Origin: Erwinia sp. SLM-02 | GTDB taxonomy: Bacteria; Pseudomonadota; Gammaproteobacteria; Enterobacterales; Enterobacteriaceae | Direction of reading: 5' to 3' | DNA: 64,000 nucleotides | Assembly (NCBI RefSeq): GCF_037450285.1 | Contig: NZ_JAQISN010000001.1 | Span: 1,922,001-1,986,000, forward strand | Shown: positions 8,542-18,340 of the stretch, one piece after another | How the letters are laid out: every line of letters begins with the position of its first letter | How positions within the stretch are numbered: the first letter of the stretch is position 1 | Program-made: the position numbers and the translations under genes | The notes under the pieces: model-generated | Database searches by the model: none | What the model saw: only the letters and a program-made list of their open reading frames with translations | What the model was told of the DNA's origin: nothing

Positions 8542-8570
8542 AAAAAAAGGCACAGCGGGCGCTGTGCCTT
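8542..8570 (-). terminator. Rho-independent terminator of proQ-prc
   Basis: A 10-bp stem (AAGGCACAGC/GCTGTGCCTT) lies 7 bases past the prc stop and is followed on the minus strand by a run of seven T residues. Confidence 0.88.
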
Positions 8571-8576
8571 CGGGTC

Positions 8577-10622
8577 TTAGTTGACCGCTGCCGGCGTGGC
8601 CGGCGGCTGCTGTTTTTCCAGCTGCGCCAGGTCATTGGCAATGTTGACCGTTTCATCAAGATACGGGTCGGGTTCTTTATAATCCTTCGGCAGATCGTCC
8701 AGTTTGACCAGCGGTTTTTTACCTTCCGCTTTCAGTCGGGCGTTGATCCGCTCCAGGCGCAGCGCATCATCTTCACGGTTCTCTTTCTCACGCTCGGCCA
8801 GATTCAGCGAAATGATATTGCGCTTATCTTTATTGGCGTTGAAACGTGCGATGTCCTTGATGATGTACTGGAACTCGGCATCTTTCGCAATGCGGTCCTG
8901 GTGGTCTTTCAACAGCTTCGGTTCCAGCGGTTGCAGATCGCCAATCTTGGTATAGGTTGCGGCGGTCACGCTATCCCACGGCAGCGCGTTGTCCTCAAAT
9001 TTCTCACCGGTTTCAATCGCTTCCACGCCGGTTGGCATCAGCAAATCGGGCGTTACGCCTTTACGCTGGGTGCTGCCACCGTTGATGCGATAAAACTTCT
9101 GAATGGTGTACTGCACGGACCCCAGCGCTGGCCATTCCGGACGCAGCATCTGATCGTAGATGCGATTCAGCGAGCGGTACTGTTGCACGGTGCCTTTACC
9201 AAAGGTTGGCTCCCCGACAATCAGCGCACGTCCGTAGTCCTGCATTGCCGCAGCAAAGATCTCTGAGGCAGAAGCACTGAAGCGGTCAACCAGCACCACC
9301 AGCGGTCCTTTATAGTAGGTCACACCATCGTTGTCGCTGTCTTCACGGACTTTGCCGATATTGTCGCGCACCTGCACCACCGGACCACCGGGGATGAACA
9401 GGCCGGAGAGGGAAACCGCTTCGGTCAGCGCACCACCACCGTTGGTACGCAGGTCGATGACGATGCTGTCAACGTTCTGCTTCTGCAGTTTCTGGAGCTG
9501 CACCTTCACATCGTCGGTCAGGCCTACATAGAAACCGGGAATATCCAGCACGCCGACTTTTTCTTTGCCGACGTTGTGCACGGTCATTTTCACCGCGCGG
9601 TCTTCCAGACGGATTTTCTCACGCGTCAGGGTAATAATGCGGGTTTTGGTGCCTTTACCGGCCGGCAGCACTTCCAGGCGAACCTTACTGCCCTTCGGCC
9701 CTTTAATCTGCGCAACCACGTCATCCAGACGCCAGCCGATCACATCGACAATCGGTTTACCCGGCTGGCCGACGCCGACGATGCGGTCGCCAACGGTGAT
9801 GGCTTTGCTTTTCGCCGCCGGACCACCGGCAACCATCGAATTGATCACCGTGTAATCATCATCCATCTGCAGCACCGCACCGATGCCTTCCAGCGAGAGG
9901 CTCATTTCGGTGTTGAACTGTTCGGTATTACGCGGGGAAAGATAGTTAGTGTGCGGATCGATTTCGTGAGCAAAGGCGGTCATCGCCAGCTGGAAGACAT
10001 CTTCGCTGTTGCTCTGCGCCAGTCGACGCTCGGCAAACTGATAGCGCTTGGTGAGAACTTCGCGGATCTCTTTCTCATCTTTACCGGTCAGCTTGAGGCT
10101 CAGCTCATCGTATTTGACCTTGGCATCCCACAGCGCATTAAGTTCATCGGTGGTTTTCGGCCAGGCGGCCTTGCTGCGGTCAATATCAATGGTGTCGTTA
10201 CCGGTGAAGTTCATCGGCTTACTTAATACCGACAGGGCATACTGGTAACGCTCAAAGCGGCGTTTCTGGGTCAGATTATACAAATCGTAGAACACAGAAA
10301 GCTGGCCGGTTTTCAATTCTTCGCCCAGCGTGGTTTTTTTATCAGCGTACTGTGCAATGTCAGACGCTAACAGCACGTTGTGGCTGTAGTCGAGCAGGTT
10401 CAGATAACGATCGAAGATTTTTGCTGAAAAATCTTTATCCAGATCGAACTGACGGTAGTGGGAACGGGTAAAGCGGGAAGTCACGCGTTCACTAACGGTT
10501 GCGTGTTGGGCTTCCTGATGCAGCTGCGGGATCTGATCGGCGCGGGTGATATTGTCCGCGGCGTAAACATTGCCTGCAAAAAGCAGGCCCGCAATGATGG
10601 TGCTTTTAAAAAGAGTGTTCAT
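8577..10622 (-). CDS. prc: Periplasmic tail-specific protease Prc (Tsp)
   Basis: S41A carboxy-terminal processing protease of the periplasm. It trims the FtsI precursor and degrades ssrA-tagged and other proteins, including MepS with NlpI. The length is 681 residues (E. coli 682). A signal peptide covers about residues 1-21 (AGNVYA cleavage). A PDZ domain lies at about 240-320 (SLSLEGIGAVLQ onward). The catalytic Ser451-Lys476 pair sits in FSASASEIFAAAMQD and EPTFGKGTVQ. It follows proQ with a 19-base gap and is probably cotranscribed with it, as in E. coli. Confidence 0.97.
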   Translation of the reverse strand: MNTLFKSTIIAGLLFAGNVYAADNITRADQIPQLHQEAQHATVSERVTSRFTRSHYRQFDLDKDFSAKIFDRYLNLLDYSHNVLLASDIAQYADKKTTLGEELKTGQLSVFYDLYNLTQKRRFERYQYALSVLSKPMNFTGNDTIDIDRSKAAWPKTTDELNALWDAKVKYDELSLKLTGKDEKEIREVLTKRYQFAERRLAQSNSEDVFQLAMTAFAHEIDPHTNYLSPRNTEQFNTEMSLSLEGIGAVLQMDDDYTVINSMVAGGPAAKSKAITVGDRIVGVGQPGKPIVDVIGWRLDDVVAQIKGPKGSKVRLEVLPAGKGTKTRIITLTREKIRLEDRAVKMTVHNVGKEKVGVLDIPGFYVGLTDDVKVQLQKLQKQNVDSIVIDLRTNGGGALTEAVSLSGLFIPGGPVVQVRDNIGKVREDSDNDGVTYYKGPLVVLVDRFSASASEIFAAAMQDYGRALIVGEPTFGKGTVQQYRSLNRIYDQMLRPEWPALGSVQYTIQKFYRINGGSTQRKGVTPDLLMPTGVEAIETGEKFEDNALPWDSVTAATYTKIGDLQPLEPKLLKDHQDRIAKDAEFQYIIKDIARFNANKDKRNIISLNLAEREKENREDDALRLERINARLKAEGKKPLVKLDDLPKDYKEPDPYLDETVNIANDLAQLEKQQPPATPAAVN

Positions 10623-10641
10623 GCCCTGATTAGCCTCCGTA

Positions 10642-11340
10642 TCAGAACTGCAAGTGTTCTGCGCGTACTATCATTGCCAGGCCGGAAGCCAGCTGCACCC
10701 GGACGCCATCTTTACTGATTTCAAGAATGGTCGCGTCCATGGCATTTTTGCCCGCGGTCACTTTAATGCTCTGGCCAACTTGCAATGCTGAGGTGTCGGT
10801 AACGGGTTTGCTACGCGACGGCTGAGGCTCTTCACGTGCAGCTGCAGCTGCCGGAGCGCGCTCGGTCTGCGGACGGGCAGGCTTGCTGCGCGGTTTGCGC
10901 GGCTGCTCACCTTCGGCTGCAGGCTTGCGGGCAGGCTTTCGTGGGCGACGCGGCGCGGTTTCTTCACCGGCTTCACGTTTTTTCGCCTGCTGCTGCTCGC
11001 GCTGTGCCTGAACGCGTGCTTTTGCTTCTTCAAGCTGTTTGCGGGCATGTTCAACATGCTGCTCATCGAGCTTGCCACAGGCGTTACCGTCCAGATCTAC
11101 GCGGTCGGCACCGGCTTTAATGCCGTACAGATAACGCCAGCTGGAGGTATAAAGACGCAGTGCAGAGCGAAGCTGGGTTTTACTCAGCCCCATTTCGCCC
11201 TGTACGCGGTCAACTAAATCCTGAAAGATCCCAATCTTTAATGGTCGCGCTTCGCCTTCAGCGCTAAAGCACTGAGGGAAACGCTCTGCCAGAAAGGCAA
11301 TGACTTCTTTAGTGCTATTCAACTTAGGTTGATTTTCCAT
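10642..11340 (-). CDS. proQ: RNA chaperone ProQ
   Basis: FinO/ProQ-family RNA-binding protein that binds structured sRNAs and mRNA 3' ends and affects ProP levels. The 232-residue product has the FinO-like domain at about 1-120 (STKEVIAFLAERFPQCF, LRLYTSSWRYL), a basic Arg/Lys/Pro/Ala-rich linker at about 120-180, and a C-terminal Tudor-like domain (GQSIKVTAGKNAMDATILEI). It is upstream of prc in the same direction. Confidence 0.96.
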   Translation of the reverse strand: MENQPKLNSTKEVIAFLAERFPQCFSAEGEARPLKIGIFQDLVDRVQGEMGLSKTQLRSALRLYTSSWRYLYGIKAGADRVDLDGNACGKLDEQHVEHARKQLEEAKARVQAQREQQQAKKREAGEETAPRRPRKPARKPAAEGEQPRKPRSKPARPQTERAPAAAAAREEPQPSRSKPVTDTSALQVGQSIKVTAGKNAMDATILEISKDGVRVQLASGLAMIVRAEHLQF

Positions 11341-11436
11341 GAAATTTCCTGATTACAACGGGTTTGCCAATCAGCGCAGGCATGAACAGGCGTCATTATA
11401 ATGACCCCATCAACAATTGCTACGTGATCCAGCGCT

Positions 11437-11937
11437 TTAGGTGCGTTTCATGCGAATAAATTTTTCCACATTGGTGCCGGCCAGCACCTCGCACAGCCCG
11501 TCCGTTAAGGCTTTCAGCCCAATTTCATCCTCATTATCGAAACGGTTATACTCCACGCTGTCGATATCTAACACCCCGATTACGCTACCGTTAACCACCA
11601 GCGGCAGGACAATTTCAGCATTGCTGGCCGCATCGCAGGCGATGTGACCGGGGAACTGATGGACATCATCAACGCGCTGCACGGCGTTTTCCGCGACGGC
11701 CGTACCACAAACGCCACGCCCTACCGGAATACGCACGCAGGCGATTTTTCCCTGGAAAGGACCCAGCACCAGGGTATTTTCTTCTGTTAACAGATAGAAA
11801 CCGGCCCAGTTAACGCCTTCAAGACGTTCATACAGGAGTGCGCTACAGTTACCCATGGCGGCCAGGAAGCTGGTTTCACCCGTTAACAGGGCACGCATAT
11901 CCCGATTAAGGTCGGAGTAGAATTCTGTTTTTGTCAT
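11437..11937 (-). CDS. msrC: Free methionine-(R)-sulfoxide reductase MsrC
   Basis: GAF-domain enzyme that reduces free L-methionine-(R)-sulfoxide, with thioredoxin as recycling partner. The length is 166 residues (E. coli YebR/MsrC 165). The three conserved cysteines are in IACVRIPVGRGVCG and HIACDAASN. The block NWAGFYLL and IGVLDIDS are intact. It is divergent from yebS. In this annotation the E. coli order proQ-msrC-yebS is kept. Confidence 0.96.
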   Translation of the reverse strand: MTKTEFYSDLNRDMRALLTGETSFLAAMGNCSALLYERLEGVNWAGFYLLTEENTLVLGPFQGKIACVRIPVGRGVCGTAVAENAVQRVDDVHQFPGHIACDAASNAEIVLPLVVNGSVIGVLDIDSVEYNRFDNEDEIGLKALTDGLCEVLAGTNVEKFIRMKRT

Positions 11938-12146
11938 TGTTTAACCATTATGGAATCTGTCGCGAAGCCCACAGACGCTTCGCTGAATAAAATTGTGATA
12001 AATGCCAGCGAGACAGGATGATTCATGTCGTTAGTTAATATAACCTTAGAGTTGTATGAAGCGATCTGCACGATTCAAACGAGTCACGTGACTTGCCTAA
12101 ATCTGCCCTGCACCTGCGCTGTTTGGGCCTAAGCACGACCGGGAAT

Positions 12147-13391
12147 ATGAAAATACACGCCATTAGTCATGCTCTGCCACAGGCACGTTATCAGCGATGT
12201 CCGCAATGCGATACCCTTTTTTCCTTACCAGATGTGAAATCCAGACAGTCGGCCCACTGCCCGTGCTGTAACGCGCGGATTCTGAACGGACGGGACTGGT
12301 CGATGACCCGCCTGACGGCCATGGCGGTGACGATGATGCTGCTGATGCCCTTCGCCTTCAGCGTGCCGTTGATGACGGTTCACCTGCTCGGCACCAATAT
12401 CCGCGCCAGCCTGCTGGGCGGTATCATGCAGATGGCGCAGCAGGGTGACGTGATCACCGCCTCGATGGTGGCCTTCTGTACCATTGGTGCCCCGGTCACG
12501 CTGGTGGTGTCGATCTGCTACCTGTACTTCGGCGAAAAGCTGGGGATGAACCTGCGCCCGGTGCTGCTGATGCTCGACAGGCTGAAAGAGTGGGTGATGC
12601 TGGATATTTACCTGGTAGGCGTTGCCGTGGCGTCAATTAAAGTGCAGGACTATGCCTCGATTGACCCCGGCACCGGGCTGGTAGCCTTTATCTCGCTGAC
12701 GCTGCTCAGCCTGCTGACGCTTATCCATCTCAACGTTGAGCAGCTGTGGCATCGTTTCTATCCGCAGCCGGTCCCCAACGCGCCCCATGCTTCACTGCGC
12801 GTATGTCTGAGCTGCCATCACACCGGCGTGGCCGATGAACGCGGCCGCTGCCCGCGCTGCCATACTCCGCTACCCTTTCGCCGCCACTTCAGCCTGCAAA
12901 AATCCTGGTCAGCGCTCATTGCGTCGATTGTTTTGCTGATCCCGGCTAACCTGCTGCCGATTTCGATCATCTATCTGAACGGCGCACGCCAGGAGGACAC
13001 CATCCTGTCCGGCATTATGTCCCTCGCCTCCGGCAATATTCCGGTGGCCGCGGTGGTGTTTATTGCCAGTATCCTCGTGCCGTTTACGAAAGTCATCGTA
13101 CTGTTCAGCCTGCTGCTGAGTATCCATTTCAACTGCGAGCAGGGGCTGAAAACCCGGATCCGCCTGCTGCGCGTCGTGAAGTGGGTCGGCCGCTGGTCGA
13201 TGCTGGATTTATTTGTTATTTCACTGACTATGTCGCTGGTCAATCGTGACCAGCTTCTGGCTTTTACTATGGGACCGGCAGCCTTCTACTTTGGCTCGGC
13301 GGTTATACTGACTATTCTTGCCGTTGAATGGCTCGATAGCCGTTTACTTTGGGATGCTCATGCAACAGGAAACGCCGACTACACCGACTAG
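12147..13391 (+). CDS. letA: LetA (YebS), inner membrane partner of the LetB lipid-transport bridge
   Basis: Integral membrane protein that works with the MCE protein LetB in lipid transport across the envelope. Two cytoplasmic zinc ribbons are visible (CPQC...CPCC near residues 16-41 and CLSCH...CPRC near 233-254), each leading into a PqiA-type membrane domain with four helices. From the ATG at 12147 the product has 414 residues. An in-frame TTG at 12093 would add 18 residues and covers a region that also aligns with E. coli YebS (427 residues), so the true start is uncertain. It overlaps yebT by 32 bases. Confidence 0.94.
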   Translation: MKIHAISHALPQARYQRCPQCDTLFSLPDVKSRQSAHCPCCNARILNGRDWSMTRLTAMAVTMMLLMPFAFSVPLMTVHLLGTNIRASLLGGIMQMAQQGDVITASMVAFCTIGAPVTLVVSICYLYFGEKLGMNLRPVLLMLDRLKEWVMLDIYLVGVAVASIKVQDYASIDPGTGLVAFISLTLLSLLTLIHLNVEQLWHRFYPQPVPNAPHASLRVCLSCHHTGVADERGRCPRCHTPLPFRRHFSLQKSWSALIASIVLLIPANLLPISIIYLNGARQEDTILSGIMSLASGNIPVAAVVFIASILVPFTKVIVLFSLLLSIHFNCEQGLKTRIRLLRVVKWVGRWSMLDLFVISLTMSLVNRDQLLAFTMGPAAFYFGSAVILTILAVEWLDSRLLWDAHATGNADYTD

Positions 13392-15993
13392 CGCACGCGT
13401 CGTCAACCGGCGAAAAATTTCGCCGTTCTGGCTGCTGCCGTTTATTGCCCTGCTGATTGCCGGCTGGCTGATCTGGACTAATTACCAGGAACGCGGCACG
13501 ACGGTGACCATCGATTTTGCCACCGCCGACGGTATTGTGCCCGGTCGTACGCCGGTCCGTTACCAGGGGGTTGAGGTCGGACTGGTGCAGGGCATCAGCA
13601 TGACCGACGATCTGCGCACCATCAAGATCAAAGCCAGTATCAAAAGCGATATGCGCGATGCGCTGCGTGAGGATACCCAGTTCTGGCTGGTGACGCCGAA
13701 GGCCTCTCTGGCCGGCGTTTCGGGGCTTGATGCGCTGGTGGGCGGTAACTATATCGGCATGATGCCCGGCAAGGGCGAACCGCGCGAAAACTTCGTAGCG
13801 CTCGACACCCAGCCGAAATACCGCGTTAACACCGGTGAGATGCTGATCCATCTGCACGCGCCGGACCTCGGATCCCTCAACAGCGGGTCGCTGGTCTACT
13901 TCCGCAAGATCCCGGTGGGCCGCGTTTACGATTACAGCATCAATCCCGATAATCACAACGTCACCATTGATGTCCTGATTGAGCGCCGCTTTACCAATCT
14001 GGTGAAAAAAGACAGCCGCTTCTGGAACGTGTCCGGGGTTAAAGCCGACGTCGGGCTGAGCGGAGCCAAAGTCGAGCTGGAAAGCGTGGCGGCGCTGGTC
14101 AACGGCGCGGTGGCCTTCGACTCACCGGGATCCTCGGGCAATGCAAAAAGTGAGGACAGCTATACGCTCTACCCGGACCTGGCGCACAGCCAGCGCGGCG
14201 TGGCGATTACGCTTGACCTGCCGGACGGTAAAAACCTTAAGGAAGGCACTACGCCGCTGATCTATCAGGGTCTGGAAGTGGGCACCCTGACGAAAATGAC
14301 CCTGCAGAACGGCGGTAAAGTCACCGGCGAACTGACGCTGGACCCGTCGGTGACCGGCCTGATGCGCAGCGGGACGCGTATCGAAATGCACAGTCCCAAA
14401 ATCAGCCTTAACGACAGTTCACTGAGCAGCCTGCTCACTGGCAATACGCTGGAACTGGTCCCCGGCGACGGCGAGCCGCAGACCCACTTCGTGGTGCTGC
14501 CGGATAATGAATCCCTGCTGCAGCAGCCCAACACGCTGGTGCTGAAACTCAACGCGCCGGAAAGCTACGGCATTGATGCCGGGCAGCCGTTGATCCTCCA
14601 CGGAATGCGGATTGGCCAGGTGCTGAGCCGAACGCTGACGGAAAAAGGCGTCAGCTTCAGCATCGCGGTAATGCCGGAATACCGGCAGCTGGTGCACGGC
14701 GACAGTAAGTTTATTATCAACAGCCGGCTGGACGTGAAGCTGGGCATCGACGGCATGGAAGTGCTGGGTGCCAGCGCGCGGGAGTGGGTTGACGGCGGCA
14801 TTCGCCTGGATCCCGGCAGCAAAGGCGAGCTGAAAGACGTCTATCCGCTCTACGCCAACAGCGAAAAAGCCGAGGAAGGGGTCACCGGCGATCGGCTCCC
14901 CACCACCCTGACGCTGGTCGCCACCAGCCTGCCGGATATTCAGGCCGGTTCCGTGGTGCTGTATCGTAAATTCCAGGTGGGTGAGATTATCAACGTCACC
15001 CCGCGTGCAGATGCGTTCGACGTCAGCGTACATATTAAACCGGAGTACCGCCGTCTGCTGACGCAGAACAGCGTTTTCTGGGCCGAAGGCGGCGCCCGGG
15101 TTCAGCTGAACGGCAGCGGTCTGACCGTGCAGGCTTCACCGCTGAACCGTGCCCTCAAGGGCGCCATCAGCTTTGATAACCTCAGCGGTGCCGGAGCCGG
15201 TCTGACGCGCGGCGATAAACGCATTCTGTATGATTCAGAAACCGCCGCCCGCGCGGTGGGCAGCCAGATCACGCTGCGGACCTACGATGCCAGCAAGCTG
15301 TCGGCCGGAATGCCAATCCGCTATCTCGGCATTACCATCGGCCAGATGGAATCGCTGGCGCTGGGTGCCGATAACAATCAGGTCATCGCCAAAGCGGTGC
15401 TTTATCCGGAGTATGTCGACAACTTTGCCCGCCTGGGCAGCCGCTTCTCGGTGGTATCTCCGCAGATCTCAGCGGCCGGGGTCAATCATCTGGAAACGCT
15501 GCTGCAGCCCTATATCAACGTCGATCCGGGTAAAGGCCGCGCGCAGCGCACCTTCGAACTGCAGGAGTCCACGATCACCGACGCCCGCTATCTTGACGGC
15601 CTGAACGTAGTGGTTGACGCGCCGGAAGGCGGCTCACTCTCCGTCGGCACGCCGGTGCTGTTCCGCGGCGTTGAGGTGGGAACCGTAACCGGTACGGCGC
15701 TGGGCAGCATGGCCGATCGCGTGCAGATCACCCTGCGCATCAGTAAAAAATATCAGCATCTGGTGCGCAATAACTCGGTGTTCTGGCTGGCCTCCGGCTA
15801 TAACCTGAAGTTCGGGCTGATTGGTGGCGTGGTGAAAACCGGCACCTTCCAGCAGTTCATTCAGGGGGGTATCGCCTTCGCTACGCCGCCAACCGTCCCG
15901 CTGGCTCCGCGCGCCACCTCCGGCAAGCACTTCCTGCTGGAAGAAGAAGAGCCGAAAGACTGGCGGAAATGGGGCACCGCCCTGCCGCAGTAA
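13360..15993 (+). CDS. letB: LetB (YebT), seven-MCE-domain lipid transport protein
   Basis: Periplasm-spanning MCE protein that forms a stacked-ring tunnel for lipids between the membranes. The ATG at 13360 gives 877 residues, exactly the E. coli length, and MQQETPT aligns with the E. coli start. One N-terminal membrane helix (about residues 23-41, ISPFWLLPFIALLIAGWLI) is followed by seven MCE repeats, recognisable by recurring GxPVRYxGVEVG-like motifs such as RTPVRYQGVEVG, TPLIYQGLEVG, QPLILHGMRIG, MPIRYLGITIG and TPVLFRGVEVG. It overlaps the end of yebS, indicating translational coupling. Confidence 0.97.
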   Translation: MQQETPTTPTSARVVNRRKISPFWLLPFIALLIAGWLIWTNYQERGTTVTIDFATADGIVPGRTPVRYQGVEVGLVQGISMTDDLRTIKIKASIKSDMRDALREDTQFWLVTPKASLAGVSGLDALVGGNYIGMMPGKGEPRENFVALDTQPKYRVNTGEMLIHLHAPDLGSLNSGSLVYFRKIPVGRVYDYSINPDNHNVTIDVLIERRFTNLVKKDSRFWNVSGVKADVGLSGAKVELESVAALVNGAVAFDSPGSSGNAKSEDSYTLYPDLAHSQRGVAITLDLPDGKNLKEGTTPLIYQGLEVGTLTKMTLQNGGKVTGELTLDPSVTGLMRSGTRIEMHSPKISLNDSSLSSLLTGNTLELVPGDGEPQTHFVVLPDNESLLQQPNTLVLKLNAPESYGIDAGQPLILHGMRIGQVLSRTLTEKGVSFSIAVMPEYRQLVHGDSKFIINSRLDVKLGIDGMEVLGASAREWVDGGIRLDPGSKGELKDVYPLYANSEKAEEGVTGDRLPTTLTLVATSLPDIQAGSVVLYRKFQVGEIINVTPRADAFDVSVHIKPEYRRLLTQNSVFWAEGGARVQLNGSGLTVQASPLNRALKGAISFDNLSGAGAGLTRGDKRILYDSETAARAVGSQITLRTYDASKLSAGMPIRYLGITIGQMESLALGADNNQVIAKAVLYPEYVDNFARLGSRFSVVSPQISAAGVNHLETLLQPYINVDPGKGRAQRTFELQESTITDARYLDGLNVVVDAPEGGSLSVGTPVLFRGVEVGTVTGTALGSMADRVQITLRISKKYQHLVRNNSVFWLASGYNLKFGLIGGVVKTGTFQQFIQGGIAFATPPTVPLAPRATSGKHFLLEEEEPKDWRKWGTALPQ

Positions 15994-16000
15994 TCTCCCC

Positions 16001-16030
16001 ATCGGGCAGCGCAGGCTGCCCGATTTATTT
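16001..16030 (+). terminator. Probable terminator after letAB
   Basis: A 10-bp stem (ATCGGGCAGC/GCTGCCCGAT) with a 4-base loop is followed by TTATTT. It lies 7 bases past the yebT stop. Confidence 0.65.
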
Positions 16031-16120
16031 GCGGGCTACCGCGACAGAATCGCCCTTTCTCACCGTGCGCCGCCAGGACTGTGGTAAACTGTGCCACTGT
16101 TAATTTTGTGGATCCAGCCC

Positions 16121-17557
16121 GTGTCTCACTCTTCCCGCGTCTATTTTCCGCCCGCTTTTCTCAGCCTGATGCAGCAGATGCTGCCCGATCCCGCCGAATT
16201 CGACCGCTTTATCGCGATGAGTGAACGGCCGCTGCGCCGCAGCCTGCGCGTTAACACCTTAAAAATCAGCGTTGAGGATTTCCTTGCGCTGGTCGCGCCG
16301 ATGGAGTGGGCATTAACGCCGATCCCGTGGTGCCCTGAAGGCTTCTGGATCAGCCGTGACTATGCCGACACGCTGCCGCTGGGCAGCACGGCGGAGCATC
16401 TGGCCGGCCTGTTCTATATTCAGGAGGCCAGCTCAATGCTGCCGGTCACGGCCCTGTTCGAGGGTTCGCCGGCCCCGCTGCGGGTGATGGACGTGGCGGC
16501 AGCGCCCGGCTCCAAAACCACCCAGATCGCCGCCCGAATGAACAACAACGGTGCCATTCTGGCCAATGAATATTCGGCCAGCCGGGTGAAGGTGCTGCAC
16601 GCCAACCTCAGCCGCTGCGGCATTAGCAACACGGCCATGACCCACTTTGACGGCCGCGTATTTGGTGCCGCCCTGCCGGAAACCTTCGATGCCATCCTGC
16701 TGGATGCGCCCTGCTCGGGTGAAGGCGTGATCCGCAAAGATGCCGATGCGCTGCGCAACTGGTCAGAGGCCAGCAATGCCGGGATCGCCGCCACGCAGCG
16801 TGAGCTGATTGACAGTGCGTTCCACGCCCTGCGCCCCGGCGGAACGCTGGTCTATTCGACCTGTACGCTGAACACGGATGAGAATCAGCAGGTTCTGGCC
16901 TGGCTGCTGGCGCGCTATCCGGAAGCGGTGGAAGTTGAACCGCTCCATCAGCTGTTTGACGGCGCGGAAAAAGTCGCCACCGCCGAAGGCTATCTGCACG
17001 TTTTCCCGCAGATTTTCGACAGCGAGGGCTTCTTCGTGGCCCGCCTGCGTAAAACCGCCGGCATTCCTCCCCTGCCGAAGCCGGGATATAAAGTCGGCAA
17101 GCCGCCGTTCAGCCCGATGACCCGCGCCCAGCAGCAGGAGGTCGCCGCCGCCGCCGCGAAGTGCGGGCTGCGCTGGGATGAGCAACATACGCTGTGGCAG
17201 CGTGACAAAGAAATCTGGCTGTTTCCGGCGGCGATTGAAGCGCTACTGGGGAAAGTGCGTTTCTCACGCATCGGGCTTAAACTGGCGGAAACTTTCCCGA
17301 AAGGCTATCGCTGGCAGCACGAAGCGGCGATTGCCCTTGCGGATCCTCACGCCGCCAATGCGGTTGAGCTGAGCAGTGCCGAAGCGGAAGAGTGGTATCG
17401 CGGGCGTGATATTTACCCCGAACGCGATCTTCCCGCCGGGGAGCTGATTATCTGCCATCAACGGCAGCCGATTGGGATCGCGAAAACCGTGGGAACACGC
17501 ATCAAAAATAACTATCCGCGCGATCTGGTGCGCGACGGCAGGTTATTCAGCGCATAA
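16121..17557 (+). CDS. rsmF: 16S rRNA m5C1407 methyltransferase RsmF
   Basis: SAM-dependent RNA cytosine-5 methyltransferase acting on C1407 of 16S rRNA. The GTG at 16121 gives 478 residues (E. coli 479), and VSHSSRVYFPPAFL aligns with E. coli MAQHTVYFPDAFL; a GTG at 16091 would add an unsupported leader. Motif I is MDVAAAPGSKTTQ, and the catalytic and release cysteines are in DAPCSGEGVIRKD and VYSTCTLN. The C-terminal RsmF-specific part (KVRFSRIGLKLAET, AEEWYRGRDIYP, NNYPRDLVRDG) is complete. A GNRA-loop hairpin follows at 17564-17583 without a T tract. Confidence 0.96.
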   Translation: MSHSSRVYFPPAFLSLMQQMLPDPAEFDRFIAMSERPLRRSLRVNTLKISVEDFLALVAPMEWALTPIPWCPEGFWISRDYADTLPLGSTAEHLAGLFYIQEASSMLPVTALFEGSPAPLRVMDVAAAPGSKTTQIAARMNNNGAILANEYSASRVKVLHANLSRCGISNTAMTHFDGRVFGAALPETFDAILLDAPCSGEGVIRKDADALRNWSEASNAGIAATQRELIDSAFHALRPGGTLVYSTCTLNTDENQQVLAWLLARYPEAVEVEPLHQLFDGAEKVATAEGYLHVFPQIFDSEGFFVARLRKTAGIPPLPKPGYKVGKPPFSPMTRAQQQEVAAAAAKCGLRWDEQHTLWQRDKEIWLFPAAIEALLGKVRFSRIGLKLAETFPKGYRWQHEAAIALADPHAANAVELSSAEAEEWYRGRDIYPERDLPAGELIICHQRQPIGIAKTVGTRIKNNYPRDLVRDGRLFSA

Positions 17558-17685
17558 AGCAGACTGGCCCGGAAACGGGCCAGCTAACGCACAAATTCAT
17601 TAGTTTCGGAAAGTATTGAACTCCGGTTTAAATGCGGTGGTCTACAGTAACTGACTAACCTTATGCTGCAGGGATTCAGCACCTC

Positions 17686-17793
17686 ATGAAAAACCGTTAT
17701 CAGTTCTACTTCACCCTGGCCTTAATCACCACCGGCAGCCTGTTAATTATTGAGGTACTGGCCCGTCTGGTGCATCTGATTATTGTCGGATAA
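17686..17793 (+). CDS. Putative 35-residue single-pass membrane protein
   Basis: A small ORF starting MKNRYQFYFTLALITTGS, with one hydrophobic helix covering most of its length and ending LVHLIIVG. A GCAGGGA sequence lies about 12 bases upstream of the ATG, somewhat far for a ribosome site. It occupies the place of E. coli yebV/yebW but resembles neither. The composition (charged N-terminus, single membrane span) is typical of real small membrane proteins, but expression is unproven. Confidence 0.4.
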   Translation: MKNRYQFYFTLALITTGSLLIIEVLARLVHLIIVG

Positions 17794-17810
17794 ACGGGAC
17801 AGGCTGCAGA

Positions 17811-18104
17811 TTATTTCATCGCCCGCGGATTTTTACGCAGAGAGCCGGTCCAGCTAAAATCCTTCACTTCGCTTTCTTTTGCCGCCGCTGGTTTACGGGG
17901 CTTTTTCACTTTGACCAGTTTCGTGCTTTCGCGGATCACGCGTTCCTTCATGACCAGCCGCTTTGCTTCTTTCAGGATCTCTTTTTCTTCTTTCTTGCTG
18001 GCGATATGGCCGAGTTTCGTGGTCAGGGCTTTCACCCGCAGGTCGACCAGCACTTTCTCTTCTGCCGTAAACTGGTCAATCGAAATCTCTTTATCGTTTT
18101 TCAT
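17811..18104 (-). CDS. DUF3811 family protein (YjbD-like)
   Basis: A 97-residue basic protein with a predicted helical, lysine- and glutamate-rich body and a C-terminal FSWTGS motif. It resembles E. coli YjbD (DUF3811), which has the same layout and an FSWS-containing tail. Function unknown. The gene is divergent from the spermidine-synthase-like gene and convergent with the small membrane ORF. It is not part of the E. coli K-12 block at this position. Confidence 0.75.
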   Translation of the reverse strand: MKNDKEISIDQFTAEEKVLVDLRVKALTTKLGHIASKKEEKEILKEAKRLVMKERVIRESTKLVKVKKPRKPAAAKESEVKDFSWTGSLRKNPRAMK

Positions 18105-18340
18105 GCTTCGAGCTCCCTGCCTGCGTCACCGCAGCGGATATCCACTGCGATGGGGCAGCTTTTATCGTAAAGTGCCAGGAGGCAGCGCACAAGTCACGAT
18201 CGCGCAAAACCTTCGCTCTGCCCCATCTTTCTGACTGCGTGCCTGCATTTGCGTGCTGTGCTACCCTCGCGATGCCGCGTGCCGCTGAAGCGACAGCCCG
18301 CAGCGGACGCTTTTTCGCCACCCGTTTAAAAGGAGTTAAA

